From Nitrososphaerota archaeon (lineage in GTDB: Archaea > Thermoproteota > Bathyarchaeia > Bathyarchaeales > Bathycorpusculaceae): a stretch of DNA of 35,503 nt. The stretch is from NCBI GenBank assembly GCA_031274765.1, contig JAISPR010000032.1, forward strand, positions 1 through 35,503, read 5' to 3'. The notes below the pieces were generated by a model. It was not told the DNA's origin. It was given only the letters and a program-made list of their open reading frames with translations, and did no database searches. Positions within the stretch are counted from its first letter, which is position 1; each line of letters opens with the position of its first letter. The translations under genes were made by a program, and so were the position numbers. This document shows, piece by piece, positions 14,834 to 24,360 of this stretch.

Positions 14834-16021
14834 TTAGGTTTTTTGGATTTCTTCTAGTTCCTTTTTGAGGCTTTCAGCCTTATCGGTTTTTTCCCAGGGC
14901 AACTCATCACGTCCAAAGTGACCAAACGCCGCAGTTTGCTTATATATAGGCCTTAGCAGATCAAGCTGGTCAATGATGGCTTTGGGACGCATGTCAAAGT
15001 ATTTTCTAACAAGCTCAAGAATTTGTTCATCGGCTAGTTTGCCAGTTTCATAGGTATTAATAAGCACCGATATGGGTTGGGCAACACCAATGGCATAGCT
15101 GATTTGGACTTCACATTGGTCAGCTAATCCAGAAGCCACAACGTTTTTGGCGATGTAGCGGGCCATATAACAGCCGCTTCTATCGACCTTGGAAGGGTCT
15201 TTGCCGCTAAAACAGCCGCCGCCGTGACTTCCAACACCCCCATAAGTGTCAACAATGATTTTTCTGCCCGTTAAACCCGAATCTGCAAGGGTTCCACCAA
15301 TGACAAATCGGCCGGTGCCATTTATGATATATTTGATATCTTCAGAGAGCAAAGTACTTGGGATAACATATTTTATAACCTGCTCGATAATCTGTTTTTT
15401 GAGAACCGCATCTTCGATTGACCCATTGTTCTGAGCCGCTATGACAACGGTTTTAACGCATTGAGGTTTGCCATTTTCATATTCAACAGTGACCTGAGAT
15501 TTGCAGTCTGGACGCAAATAGGGCATGGTACCATTTTTACGTACTTCCGCAAGGCGTTTTACAAGTTTGTGGGCAAGCAAAATAGGTAAAGGCATAAGTT
15601 CACTAGTTTCATTACTAGCGTAGCCAAAAACCATACCTTGATCTCCTGCACCCTGTTCGTGGTCCCCGGATTCGTCAATACCCATGGCAATATCAGGGCT
15701 CTGGGCAGTCAAAGAAACCAAAATGCCACAGGTTTCCCAGTCCAGGCCATCTTTGGCGTTGTCAAACCCTATTTCTTTTAGGGTACTGCGAACGATTTTA
15801 GGAATATCTACATAGGCACGTGTGGTGATTTGACCAGTGATTATAACGGTGCCCTGCATAACAAGGGTTTCACAATCTACACGAGCAATGGGATCTTGGA
15901 TAAAAATGGCATCTAGAACGCTGTCAGAGATTTGGTCTGCAACTTTATCTGGATGACCTTCGCCTACCGATTCAGAGGTGAACAAGTATTTTCCGTTTCG
16001 TTTCATGGGGGTTTCTTCCAT
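14834..16021 (-). CDS. metK: S-adenosylmethionine synthetase, bacterial/eukaryotic type
   Basis: A 395-residue methionine adenosyltransferase making SAM from methionine and ATP. It shows the bacterial/eukaryotic family hallmarks: GHPDK (22-26), the hexapeptide GAGDQG (124-129), and [16 protein letters not shown] (267-282; usually GGGAFSGKDP). Most archaea use the very different archaeal MAT family, so this points to replacement by transfer, although some archaea do carry MetK. GGCATATAAG (minus strand, 16058-16067) is a good TATA box placing transcription start about 15 bases before ATG 16021; the in-frame ATG at 16006 is the alternative. No SAM riboswitch is recognisable. Confidence 0.95.
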   Translation of the reverse strand: MEETPMKRNGKYLFTSESVGEGHPDKVADQISDSVLDAIFIQDPIARVDCETLVMQGTVIITGQITTRAYVDIPKIVRSTLKEIGFDNAKDGLDWETCGILVSLTAQSPDIAMGIDESGDHEQGAGDQGMVFGYASNETSELMPLPILLAHKLVKRLAEVRKNGTMPYLRPDCKSQVTVEYENGKPQCVKTVVIAAQNNGSIEDAVLKKQIIEQVIKYVIPSTLLSEDIKYIINGTGRFVIGGTLADSGLTGRKIIVDTYGGVGSHGGGCFSGKDPSKVDRSGCYMARYIAKNVVASGLADQCEVQISYAIGVAQPISVLINTYETGKLADEQILELVRKYFDMRPKAIIDQLDLLRPIYKQTAAFGHFGRDELPWEKTDKAESLKKELEEIQKT

Positions 16022-17070
16022 TAAACAATTATGAGCGGTATTTTACCCGCCGGTTTTCTTATATGCCTTTCTGTTTAGGAACATTTTTGAAACCCCCCAC
16101 AAACACAGTTACCCACAGACAACACAAAATATGGGAACACAAAACAATTTCGCAAAAAACCAACATTAAACTTGGTAACATTAACTAAAAATAAAACCAA
16201 AATAAAACAAGACTATAGAACCAAAACACCCAAACTATTGTCCCTATCTGATTCTTCGACACAAACATGAATGGAATTAACCAGTCCTAAACAGTTGCTC
16301 TTACACTGCACGCAACACATCACAGCATCAATATAAATCCACGTGAATCAGTAAACATCCAACCAGATTATCATTGAGCATGCGGGCAAGTCCATTCAAG
16401 ATTAACCATTTACCCACTTGGAATCTCATGAACCCTATTACCTACTCACCAAGAACCCAAAGACTACACCAAATCTTTAGCTTACAAAAGACTTACTCAC
16501 ATTTGGCAGTTTGGAAAAAAATACTTTGAATTATTTATATTGCAGGTTGTTGCGAGTTTTTGGTTATTTTTACAATGTTGTCTTATTTTCCAAATATTTT
16601 TAGGGGACAATTTAATTTTGACTATTTTAGGTCAAACTACCAAAAGTTATTACTTTGTCAAACAAAAAATTATTCAACCCACCGCATACACAATCCCGCA
16701 AGCCCAAATATTTGCCTTACACAACAGCCAACAAAGAACACTTACGACACAACTTTTAGCGTAGCTACAAACACACCTCAGCATATTCATCATTTAAGTG
16801 CCTTACAAAAAACAGAAATAATCTCGCCACCACTCTATCGATTCTGCATATTACTTAGCACACTACATTAAACCTCCACAGATAAATACTGCCACACACC
16901 ACAGCCAACATTTACTCAAAAACTTCCCCACCAACCAGCCACCAAAAACCAACCACTAACAACCCAAACAACACACCAAAAAATACAACAACCCAAAAAA
17001 CTAAACCACCTCACCCGCACACAGATAAATTATAAGTACCCAACCAACACTAATATGTATAGACAACAAT
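16022..17070. other. Gene-free spacer upstream of metK and the DUF4443-like gene
   Basis: About 1 kb. It contains the metK promoter, a family-3 element (16499-16647), and from about 16870 to 17030 an A+C-rich, almost G-free plus strand. Two open frames over the family-3 element (16540-16871) are not protein-like. A TATA-like box (ATAAATTATAAG) at 17024-17035 precedes the gene at 17071. Confidence 0.55.
16499..16647 (+). repeat. Family-3 element, copy A
   Basis: About 149 bp with inverted ends ACATTTGGCAGTTT and the complement of ACTTTTGGTAGTTT. Its body (GAATTATTTATATTGCAGGT, TTTTTGGTTATTTTTACAAT, AAATATTTTTAGGGGACAAT) is shared with 21669-21821 and, reversed, 35233-35384. Confidence 0.8.
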
Positions 17071-17700
17071 ATGGCAACCACACTAAAACAATTCATGCAA
17101 CAAATAGCAGAGAAAAAAGCACCCGGACCCTCCACCTCCTTTACTGTTTTCCACCTCTACTACACCATAGAATTATTAGCTAAACACCCCCAAGGCAGAA
17201 ACAAACTAGCAGAAAAACTCCACGTCGGCGACGGCGCAGTCCGCACCATCATCAGCCGACTCCGAAACACAAACCTAATTGAAACCTCCAAAAACGGCGC
17301 AAACCTGACACCCAAAGGCAAAGAAATCTGGCAACAATTCGAAGACCTTTTCCCCAAACAAACAGACCTCCCCCAATCAGAACTAACCCCCGCAGAATTT
17401 AACCACACCTACCTAGTAAAAAACAAAGGAGAAAAAGTAAGCTCAGGCATCGACCAACGAGACGCAGCTATTATCGCAGGAGCCCGCCAAGCCCTTGTCA
17501 TCGTATATAGAGATAACCATCTCTTGATTAAATCCGTGAGCAACAACATAGAAACCCAATTCCCAAACGCCGCAAAACAACTCTTAGAACAATTAACCCC
17601 GCAAGACAACGATGTAATTATTGTTGCAGGTGCCGAGTCATCCCTAAAAGCTAAACGTGGCGCATTTGCTGCCGCTTGGTCACTTATCAGCAATGGTTAA
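17071..17700 (+). CDS. HTH protein with DUF4443-like C-terminus
   Basis: A 209-residue protein. Residues about 22-90 form a winged helix (FHLYYTIELLAKHPQGRNKLAEKL, DGAVRTIISRLRNTNLIETS, NLTPKGKEIW). The C-terminal part (GEKVSSGIDQRDAAIIAGARQALVIVY ... DVIIVAGA) resembles the archaeal DUF4443 that commonly follows such an HTH. Function unknown, probably regulatory. ATG at 17071; its stop codon overlaps by four bases (convergent) the stop of the GPN GTPase gene. Codon use is C-ending and A+C-rich, unlike the T/G-rich leftward genes. Confidence 0.72.
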   Translation: MATTLKQFMQQIAEKKAPGPSTSFTVFHLYYTIELLAKHPQGRNKLAEKLHVGDGAVRTIISRLRNTNLIETSKNGANLTPKGKEIWQQFEDLFPKQTDLPQSELTPAEFNHTYLVKNKGEKVSSGIDQRDAAIIAGARQALVIVYRDNHLLIKSVSNNIETQFPNAAKQLLEQLTPQDNDVIIVAGAESSLKAKRGAFAAAWSLISNG

Positions 17701-18458
17701 GTGGTGTATTTTTCACCTTCATTTAAAATACGTTCTAAAATCGTATTGATATTAACCATCCCCTCATTGGTTTTTGACGAAACCGGAGAGAGGAGAAATT
17801 TTAATCCCAGCCGATTAATAGCTTGCATCATATTACGGCTAAAGAGACGCTTTGTTCCATCTAGTTTGGCTTCTATGGCATCTTCTAGTGCACGGGGATT
17901 AGCTGACCAGGAGGCAATGGCTTGGGTATCTTTTGGGGGAAGCAAATCGGTTTTTGAGAGCACATGGAATTGGGGCTGAAAGAAGCGGTTGTAGACTGCC
18001 GCAGAGAGAAACATGTTAGAGACATAGTTTAGGGGGTTGATGCTAAAAACAGCGTCAAAGAGATAGAGAAGAGCTTTGGGTTCTTTGGTTAATTCGTTAA
18101 CGATATAGGGTCCGCTTGCACGAAAGGCAAAGAGTTCCATCTGTCCAGGTGTATCTACCAAGACAATGTCGGCGTGTGCTTCGTCGATGTCGCGGGTTAG
18201 GTTTTCGATTTCATCAGCGATTAAATCAGCCGCCATGATAAGTGCTCCATTGGGTCCTAGACCATATTTTTCCATCAGGTCACCAACATCGACATAGTTG
18301 CGTACATCAACATCGGGTTGGTAGGGTAGTTTGAGTGCACCAGGGTCAAGATTAACAACTGCGACATCTTGTTTGCTTATCTTTAACCATTCTGCAAAGG
18401 CAGCAGTAAAAAGAGATTTGCCTGAACCGGCGGTTCCGATGATAAATACTAAGGGCAT
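17697..18458 (-). CDS. GPN-loop GTPase (XAB1/Gpn family)
   Basis: A 253-residue GTPase. Walker A GTAGSGKS (8-15), the diagnostic GPN loop GLGPNGAL (67-72 area), G3 DTPGQ (102-106) and G4 SKTD. Archaeal and eukaryotic GPN proteins are homodimers; in eukaryotes they assist RNA polymerase II assembly, and the archaeal role is unsettled. The ATG at 18458 is chosen because GGGAGAT lies just upstream and the family starts MPLVFIIGTAGSGKS-like; the longer start at 18485 adds nine non-conserved residues. Convergent four-base overlap with the upstream-facing HTH gene. Confidence 0.92.
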   Translation of the reverse strand: MPLVFIIGTAGSGKSLFTAAFAEWLKISKQDVAVVNLDPGALKLPYQPDVDVRNYVDVGDLMEKYGLGPNGALIMAADLIADEIENLTRDIDEAHADIVLVDTPGQMELFAFRASGPYIVNELTKEPKALLYLFDAVFSINPLNYVSNMFLSAAVYNRFFQPQFHVLSKTDLLPPKDTQAIASWSANPRALEDAIEAKLDGTKRLFSRNMMQAINRLGLKFLLSPVSSKTNEGMVNINTILERILNEGEKYTT

Positions 18459-18743
18459 ATGTATCTCCCTTATTGTGACATACAATTTGGGTAAAGAAGG
18501 TTTCTATACAGCCCCAACAACCGCCAGCTTAGCACACAAACACAGCAATACTTTCTACAATCAGGTTAGCAGATTCACATAAACTATTGCTCATCCAACA
18601 CCAAACAACAGGATGTACTTTAGGTCAAGCCAAACACTAAGGATTAAAGTTTATTTTATTTTCATTGTCAACAAAAATTAAAAGTTCGGTGTAAAGTTTA
18701 ATATTGACAAGGTTATGTAAAATTTTTATCGGAGCAAAATAAT

Positions 18744-20081
18744 ATGAATCCACGAAAAATCATAATCATAGGTGCCGCTGGACGAGATTTTCACAATTTT
18801 AACACCGTTTTTAGAGATAACCCCGCTTATAAAGTGGTGGCATTCACTGCTGCACAAATTCCAGATATAGCTAACCGGAAATATCCCCCAGAACTTGCTG
18901 GAGACCTCTACCCCCAAGGCATCCCCATCTACCCCCAAGACGACCTACAAACGCTCATCAAAGAATATGAAATTGATGAATGTATTTTTGCATACAGCGA
19001 CATACCCTACATTAAAGTCATGAACCTCAGTGCACAAGTAAACGCCGCAGGTGCAGATTTTACTCTGCTGGGCTGTAAAAACACCATGCTAAAAAGCATC
19101 AAACCTGTCATTGCAGTTGGTGCGGTTCGCACAGGCTGTGGTAAAAGCCAAACCTCACGGCGCGTCGCAGAAATACTAATGGCCCGCGGTCTAAAAGTAA
19201 TTGCAATCCGTCACCCTATGCCCTATGGCGACTTGGTCGCACAAAAAGTACAACGCTTCGCCACCATAGAGGACCTAAAAAAACACCAATGTACCATCGA
19301 AGAAATGGAAGAATATGAACCCCACATTACCCGAGGCAACGTAATTTATGCAGGAGTAGATTACAAAGCAATTCTCCGCGCTGCAGAAAATGACCCAAAT
19401 GGTTGTGACATCATCTTGTGGGACGGGGGCAACAATGACTTCCCCTTCTATCAACCAGATCTCATGATAACAGTAGTAGACCCCCTGCGTCCAGGACATG
19501 AGCTTGCCTACTATCCGGGCGAAGTAACCCTGCGCATAGCCGATGTGGTGGTGATTAACAAAATTGACAGCGCCAACTTTGACAACATATTAACTGTTCG
19601 AAACAATATCGAACACACAAACCCCAAGGCCACAGTAATAGATGCTGCATCCACCATCAGTGTAGACAAACCAGAAATTATTAAAAACAAAAAAGTATTA
19701 GTCATCGAAGACGGCCCCACTCTGACTCATGGTGAAATGAAAATTGGAGCGGGTATTGTGGCGGCTCGTCGTTTTGGTGCAGCAGAAATTGTTGATCCGC
19801 GCCCCTATGCAGTTGGGAAGCTAGCCGAAACCTACCGTATTTATCCAAATATTGGAGAGTTATTACCGGCTATGGGTTATGGTGAGCAGCAAATGCAAGA
19901 TCTATCCGCCACTATTGAACAGACGCCCTGTGATTCAGTTATCATTGCTACACCAATTGATTTGGGCAGAGTTATTCAGATTAACAAGCCAAATACGCGC
20001 GTGCAATATAACCTACAAGAAATCGGCCGCCCTACTATGGAAGACGTTTTGGAGTCGTTTATTCAGAAAGTAAAAAAATAA
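18744..20081 (+). CDS. Cyclic 2,3-diphosphoglycerate synthetase-like P-loop protein
   Basis: A 445-residue protein of the COG2403 group, which includes cyclic 2,3-diphosphoglycerate synthetase (closes 2,3-DPG to the cyclic form using ATP; a thermoprotectant/phosphate store in some methanogens). An N-terminal Rossmann-like region (KIIIIGAAGRDFHNFN), then the P-loop GAVRTGCGKSQTSRRV (126-141), the IRHPMPYGDL segment, WDGGNNDFPF and VVINKID. Many archaea without cyclic DPG carry this family, so the specific reaction is not assured. ATG at 18744 follows GGAG at 18731-18734. A 7-bp terminator hairpin follows the stop. Confidence 0.8.
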   Translation: MNPRKIIIIGAAGRDFHNFNTVFRDNPAYKVVAFTAAQIPDIANRKYPPELAGDLYPQGIPIYPQDDLQTLIKEYEIDECIFAYSDIPYIKVMNLSAQVNAAGADFTLLGCKNTMLKSIKPVIAVGAVRTGCGKSQTSRRVAEILMARGLKVIAIRHPMPYGDLVAQKVQRFATIEDLKKHQCTIEEMEEYEPHITRGNVIYAGVDYKAILRAAENDPNGCDIILWDGGNNDFPFYQPDLMITVVDPLRPGHELAYYPGEVTLRIADVVVINKIDSANFDNILTVRNNIEHTNPKATVIDAASTISVDKPEIIKNKKVLVIEDGPTLTHGEMKIGAGIVAARRFGAAEIVDPRPYAVGKLAETYRIYPNIGELLPAMGYGEQQMQDLSATIEQTPCDSVIIATPIDLGRVIQINKPNTRVQYNLQEIGRPTMEDVLESFIQKVKK

Positions 20082-20084
20082 AGC

Positions 20085-20113
20085 AGCGGCATATTGCCGC
20101 TTCTAAATTTTTA
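20085..20113 (+). terminator. Intrinsic-terminator-like hairpin
   Basis: AGCGGCA (20085-20091), loop TAT, TGCCGCT (20095-20101), then TCTAAATTTTTA. It starts four bases after the stop codon of the cyclic-DPG-synthetase-like gene. Confidence 0.65.
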
Positions 20114-20303
20114 TGACTTCGTTTCGTTATTCTATAATTGAGTGTGTTGTGTTGGCGGGGTTTGTTTTGACGATTTTTGGGATATGGACGGTGGGTTTGG
20201 TTTAGGGTTGTTTTGTGGATGGTTTCACAGTTTGAGTGTTGACTATATTGGTCTGCGCGGTTTGTTATTTTAGGCGGGTTGTGTCTGAACGCACGTTAAA
20301 CAC
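20114..20303. other. G+T-rich spacer
   Basis: The plus strand is strongly G+T-rich from 20140 to 20290. GCGGTTTGTTATTTTAGGCG at 20259-20278 resembles the outer end of the family-2 repeat (compare 23761-23779) and a similar sequence at 11063-11080. Nothing coding is seen. Confidence 0.45.
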
Positions 20304-20547
20304 ATACAACCTGAATTCCCGAAAAATTTATACCTACAATATGTATTTGGTTTAAAATATCGTTAAAAAGTAATAAGGCGCTTAAAATGGCTAAAAATGC
20401 TGTGAGCAAACAATTTGTGTAGGTATAATTTTTATACCTGCAACGAATAATGTTTTTGCCCATTTTAAACATCTTTTTGCAATTTAACAGTATTTTAAGC
20501 CGAACGTAAACTACAGGTATAAAAAACTCGGGAATTTAGGATACAAC
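20304..20547. mobile_element. 230-bp palindromic element with 7-bp target duplication
   Basis: The element 20311-20540 is flanked by direct ATACAAC copies (20304-20310 and 20541-20547). Ends are inverted: CTGAATTCCCGAAAAATTTA at the left, and CCTAAATTCCCGAGTTTTTT on the minus strand at the right, both followed by TATACCT. The centre holds AGGTATAA / TTATACCT (20421-20439). The two arms, about 110 bases each, align along their whole length (e.g. GCCATTTTAAGC against GCCCATTTTAAAC on opposite strands), so the whole element is one imperfect palindrome. No coding capacity. Confidence 0.8.
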
Positions 20548-21572
20548 GCAACACAACAATCAAAAGACAATCCGCCTGTTGTTATTCTTTCTCAATAATC
20601 CGCCGCATCAAAAAACAAAGCATAGTTAAAACAATATCATCACACACATGTTTTAATGGAGAGCCAATATTTTATTGGGAGGATTGATTGCATTTGTTAT
20701 AGAAAGGATGTAAGTTGTTGTGATAACGGGATTGATTTGGTATATGAAAATTGTAAACACTAGATTTATTGGCGTATAAAATTTGCAAGGTACATAAAAT
20801 AAGGGTGTATAAAATTTGCAGAATTTTTGACAAGCTATTTTAGTTGCAGATAATGTTGTAAAAAGGATTATAAAAGTGATTTGACTCTTTATACAGATAA
20901 TCATAAAATCCCAAAATACAAAAACCCACACTGCATAAAAGCAGATTCAACCACAACAAACACACTACAAACATCAATCACAAAAACCACAAACAAAACA
21001 CACCCACACCCTCGCACCCGCATCAGTGGACTATCCACAAACGTCATTGGACGCATACTAAAAGTCCAACCCCCACCACACAGTACTGGGTAAAAAACTT
21101 CCCTTAAAACCTATCAAAAACCCACCCAGGCGAAATCAAATTAAACTATATGAGATGGGACACTTTTACAATCAAAAACAAAGTCTAGGTCTGGAAGGCG
21201 TACTGTCGAACTATCGGAGAAGGGGTTAGTTGGAAATGCGAAAACCCAAGCGCCCAAACACTAAAGCAGATGCTTGATAGGCTACAGGCTTGGATATCAA
21301 GCTTGCTTTGCAGATAACTGGGAGACATATGTAGAGGTGATTTTATCTGTGCTGCTGGTTCAAACGAAGATCCAGACGCATATAGTGTGGAGCGGAATAA
21401 TTTTGAGTAGCAACTTGGTGTGTGTGGTTTTGTTGGAAGACCTGTATGGTTTGGGAGTTTGCTATGATTGTTTGTCGGTTTTTGTTTGCTTGTTTTCATG
21501 TTAATGGTGGTGTGAGGAAATCTGGAACCTTGAGTTAGGCCTTTTTGAAACATTTCCCTAATTTTTTGGATG
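20548..21572. other. Gene-free spacer, possibly with a decayed HTH fragment
   Basis: About 1 kb. GTATAAAATTTGCA occurs twice in direct repeat at about 20775 and 20811. From 20930 to 21110 the plus strand is A+C-rich. Near 21030-21060 one frame reads GLSTNVIGRILK, and near 21190-21250 another reads RTVELSEKGLVGNAKT; these look like helix-turn-helix and wing pieces of a broken regulator, but frames are disrupted and I do not call a gene. Open frames at 21185-21583 and 21274-21504 lack protein-like character. Confidence 0.4.
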
Positions 21573-21617
21573 TTGGGCGACAATTTAATCTTCAGCTCAA
21601 GTTAAACTACCAAACAG
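21573..21617 (+). repeat. Partial family-3 element
   Basis: GGGCGACAATTTAATC followed by AGTTAAACTACCAAAC matches the right-hand end of the family-3 copy at 16612-16645. Only this end is present, 50 bases before a full copy. Confidence 0.5.
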
Positions 21618-21668
21618 GTATTAAAAACTACGGAAACCCGCAATAAGTTAAAAATAAAAAGTACATAC

Positions 21669-21821
21669 TGACATTCGGCAGTTTGGGAAAAAAATACCTG
21701 AATTATTTATATTACAGGTTGTTGCGTGTTTTTGGTTATTTTTACAATATTTTTCTTATTTTTCAAATATTTTTTGAGCATGATTTAATTTTTGGCCGTG
21801 TTGTGTCAAATTGCCGAATGT
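21669..21821 (+). mobile_element. Family-3 element, copy B, with 10-bp target duplication
   Basis: 153 bp with inverted ends ACATTCGGCAGTTT (21671-21684) and the complement of ACATTCGGCAATTT (21808-21821). It is bracketed by direct AAGTACATAC copies at 21659-21668 and 21822-21831. The right flank ends one base before the stop codon of carS (21833-21835), so insertion was at the very end of that gene. No coding capacity. Confidence 0.85.
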
Positions 21822-21832
21822 AAGTACATACA

Positions 21833-22351
21833 TCACCAAGGATGTTTTTTAAGTTTTAGTTTATACGCTATAAAATTAGTAAGCAAGTGAATCGGCGGAG
21901 TCAACAGTAACACTATAACAATGACTGCCCAGCTTAGCCCGGGCCAACTAATTAGAGCCAAGGGCAAGGCAAACACTACTGCACCCACCACAAAGTCAAT
22001 CTGATCCACAATTGGCAATAAACCACCAGGAGCAATATCTATGCGGCGTTTGATGAATGCCCCCGCCAGATCGCCCAATAATGCACCCAGAGGGATAAGA
22101 AAACTAAATAACAAAGGGTAATCTGTGAAGCCAAAAAGAAAACCTTCCACTACACCAACCAGAATGCCCACGGCCCAACCAAAGAAGAAACCCCGCCAGG
22201 TTTTGTTGTTGCCAAAAATGCGTTTGCCATCGAAGAAGGTTTTGCCAAAGTCCATTTTTGTGCCGCCGCCTACAAGGACAGGGGTAGCGTTTGCACAGTA
22301 GGCGGGAAAAATGAATGTTAGAGCAGCTATGATGAGCGGAACAATATCCAT
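21833..22351 (-). CDS. carS: CDP-archaeol synthase
   Basis: A 172-residue integral membrane enzyme that activates the archaeal lipid precursor: CTP plus 2,3-bis-geranylgeranylglycerol phosphate gives CDP-archaeol, before polar head-group attachment. It carries the family signature YCANATPVLVGGGTKMDFGK, then DGKRIFGNNKTWRGFFFG and the GDLAGAFIKRR loop, with four to five hydrophobic helices. Start ATG at 22351, 13 bases after the radB stop; the two genes likely form an operon. A family-3 element lies immediately after the stop codon. Confidence 0.95.
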   Translation of the reverse strand: MDIVPLIIAALTFIFPAYCANATPVLVGGGTKMDFGKTFFDGKRIFGNNKTWRGFFFGWAVGILVGVVEGFLFGFTDYPLLFSFLIPLGALLGDLAGAFIKRRIDIAPGGLLPIVDQIDFVVGAVVFALPLALISWPGLSWAVIVIVLLLTPPIHLLTNFIAYKLKLKKHPW

Positions 22352-22364
22352 GGTGTTCAGCCAC

Positions 22365-23054
22365 TTAGTGGAGTTTTGTATCTTTTATTCCGTTTCCTCC
22401 TATTTGTATGTAACATACAAAACTGTGGAGGAGTCCGGGTGCTTTTTCAACAGTTGCTTTGATTATTTGGGGTAATTCTGTGGGTTTTAGAAACAAAATG
22501 TTTTCAGCCCAGAATTGTAGAACCCGTGTTGCCACGGGGCGTATTTCTGAGGTTTCGTTGGTGATTATGTTTCGGACTTGACTGATCATGATTAGGGGAA
22601 TTTTTTTGGTTTTTACGGTTTGGGCTAATACTGCGAGCTGACGGTTTAGTTCTCGGTTGGTGCCAAACGCTCGAGGGGATTCTGCGGCTTTGACACTGTA
22701 GAGATAAGTCAGGGTGTCTATGATCATTAAACCGACGCCTAAAGTGTAATTTTCTATGTGGTCGATTAAAGTAGTTTGCTCTCTGAAATCTTTGGGCTTC
22801 ACTAAAACGATGCGTTCGGCGATGTCGTCGAATCTATAGCCAGAGAGTTGGGCAAGGCGTTGAGTTGAGAAGGTATTATCGCAATCTACATAGAGGACTT
22901 TATAGCCCTGTAAGGTACAGTTCACTGCTGCTTGCAGGGCAAGGGTAGATTTGCCGGTTTCGGGTTCACCGTAGATGAGGGTGATTGTTTGTGGGTTTAT
23001 GCCTCCACCGATAGTTTTATCGATGCAGTCTATGCCGGTTGAAATTTGTACCAT
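22365..23054 (-). CDS. radB: DNA repair and recombination protein RadB
   Basis: A 229-residue RecA/RadA-family ATPase lacking the N-terminal HhH domain, as is usual for archaeal RadB, a paralog that modulates RadA recombinase. Walker A GEPETGKS (29-36), Walker B LMIIDT (109-113), and ISQVRN in the L2 region. Starts at ATG 23054 and precedes carS by 13 bases. Confidence 0.92.
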   Translation of the reverse strand: MVQISTGIDCIDKTIGGGINPQTITLIYGEPETGKSTLALQAAVNCTLQGYKVLYVDCDNTFSTQRLAQLSGYRFDDIAERIVLVKPKDFREQTTLIDHIENYTLGVGLMIIDTLTYLYSVKAAESPRAFGTNRELNRQLAVLAQTVKTKKIPLIMISQVRNIITNETSEIRPVATRVLQFWAENILFLKPTELPQIIKATVEKAPGLLHSFVCYIQIGGNGIKDTKLH

Positions 23055-23759
23055 GGAATCACTTAAGGAGTATTAGTTTAATGATAGAATATTGTGTTTG
23101 CACTTAAACTTTTTTTATGCACTACTGTTTGTGCTATCACCTGTATACCAATGTTTTGCTTGTTTCTATACGAGTGCATCTAATCACGGCACGCGGGTTA
23201 AAATGTAACATATGGAGCAGTAAACTGTTTATTGATTATTAAATAAGTCAATTTATACTGTTTTTACGAATAAAACAAACTGTAATGGAGTCAAAATAGA
23301 GCATTGGCTGGTGTAATGCCACATTATTTGTAGCCAAACAATTAAAGAGAAGAAAAGAGATTTCTGCTTTTTGAGACCCGATGCGATACATCCCGGATTT
23401 TCGATATACCCAACTATGTTTCATATGTCAATATGCATTCATTAAAAGATGGAAATTACAAAATTAATTATTGTAAATTTTATTAAATGTATTTTTAAAT
23501 GATTGATGATTAAACATACAGTTATGTGTCACACCACACAACTATAAAATTTCGTACTCGTTTTTTATGAATCAAAAACTAAATTTACTCGCATTTAAAA
23601 TAGAAAAAATAACATAAAATAACAACATATGTGCAAAATAATCTTGATTGCTAAGCCCAACACATAAGCACGTGTTTCGGGAATGCAGGATACATACACA
23701 CATAGCATGTTTCATCCCGTCAATCCACTCAACCCTCAATGTCATCAGGCCAAAAAAAC

Positions 23760-23786
23760 GGCCTTTCGCTATTTTAGGTTAGTACC
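23760..23786 (+). repeat. Family-2 element end
   Basis: GGCCTTTCGCTATTTTAGGT followed by TAGTACCC matches the outer end of copy b (24856-24881). The rest of the element is absent; a run of about twelve C residues follows. Confidence 0.5.
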
Positions 23787-23843
23787 CCCCCCCCCACAAC
23801 TTTACCCCAACCCCACAAAAACACAACCCACACAACACCCCCA

Positions 23844-23958
23844 CCCCCCAGACTATCCGAAAATTAACACAAATCCCAGAAAACAAGAAAAGAACTGTTT
23901 TTCTCCACCCGTTTCCGCCAAAAACACAAAAAGTTCTAGTTTTCAGACAGTCTCCCCC
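23844..23958 (-). repeat. Family-1 element, copy C
   Basis: A 115-bp reverse-orientation copy. Read on the minus strand it starts GGGGGAGACTGTCTGAAAAC and ends TTTTCGGATAGTCTGGGGGG. Compared with copies A and B, an outer-stem A-C mismatch is here a G-C pair, so the stem is improved. Confidence 0.85.
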
Positions 23959-24360
23959 ACAAAAAACCAAGGAACACAAAACTCAACCCGCACCCTAAAT
24001 CCACAATGACATAAATCACAAAAAAACAAAAAACAAACCCAACAACCCCACACCCACAAAACAACAAACAACACACACCCACAAACAACACACACACCAC
24101 CACACCAAACACCCCACAACACAAACACACCAACACCTAAAAACTCATCACCCCTAAACCCCCAAACAACAACTCAATCAACCCCACCACATCACCAAAC
24201 CCCCAAAAAACCACACTAAACAACCAATTACCAAAATAACCCAAAACACCACCCCATAACGATTAACAAACATATCAACAACCCTTACCACATACACATT
24301 TCCTGACCACCCACCAACCAAACAATCTATCAAACACACCCACAACATCACCTCTAACAA

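Larger units (their letters stand above)
23055..24360. other. Gene-free spacer: AT-rich, then A+C-rich with repeats
   Basis: 23055-23690 is AT-rich and featureless apart from the radB promoter. From 23775 the plus strand becomes extremely A+C-rich with few G (for example runs like ACACACCCACAAAC), i.e. the minus strand is G+T-rich. A family-2 end (23760-23786) and a family-1 element (23844-23958, reverse) lie here. Short open frames on both strands reflect composition. The stretch 24170-24360 may be a further-decayed part of the adjoining transposase pseudogene. Confidence 0.6.

Noticed and set aside
14822-16080. SAM riboswitch upstream of metK
   Set aside because: The leader predicted from the TATA box is only about 15 bases, too short for a riboswitch.
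16540-16871. Two overlapping open frames
   Set aside because: They cover the family-3 element and its flank; other copies of the element do not keep the frames.
21185-21583. 132-residue leftward open frame
   Set aside because: No recognisable motif; Ser/Pro/Gln-rich; overlaps pieces that read better as a broken HTH gene on the other strand.
23683-24009. 108-residue Pro/Thr/Asn-rich open frame
   Set aside because: It is a product of the A+C-rich strand and spans family-2 and family-1 repeats.
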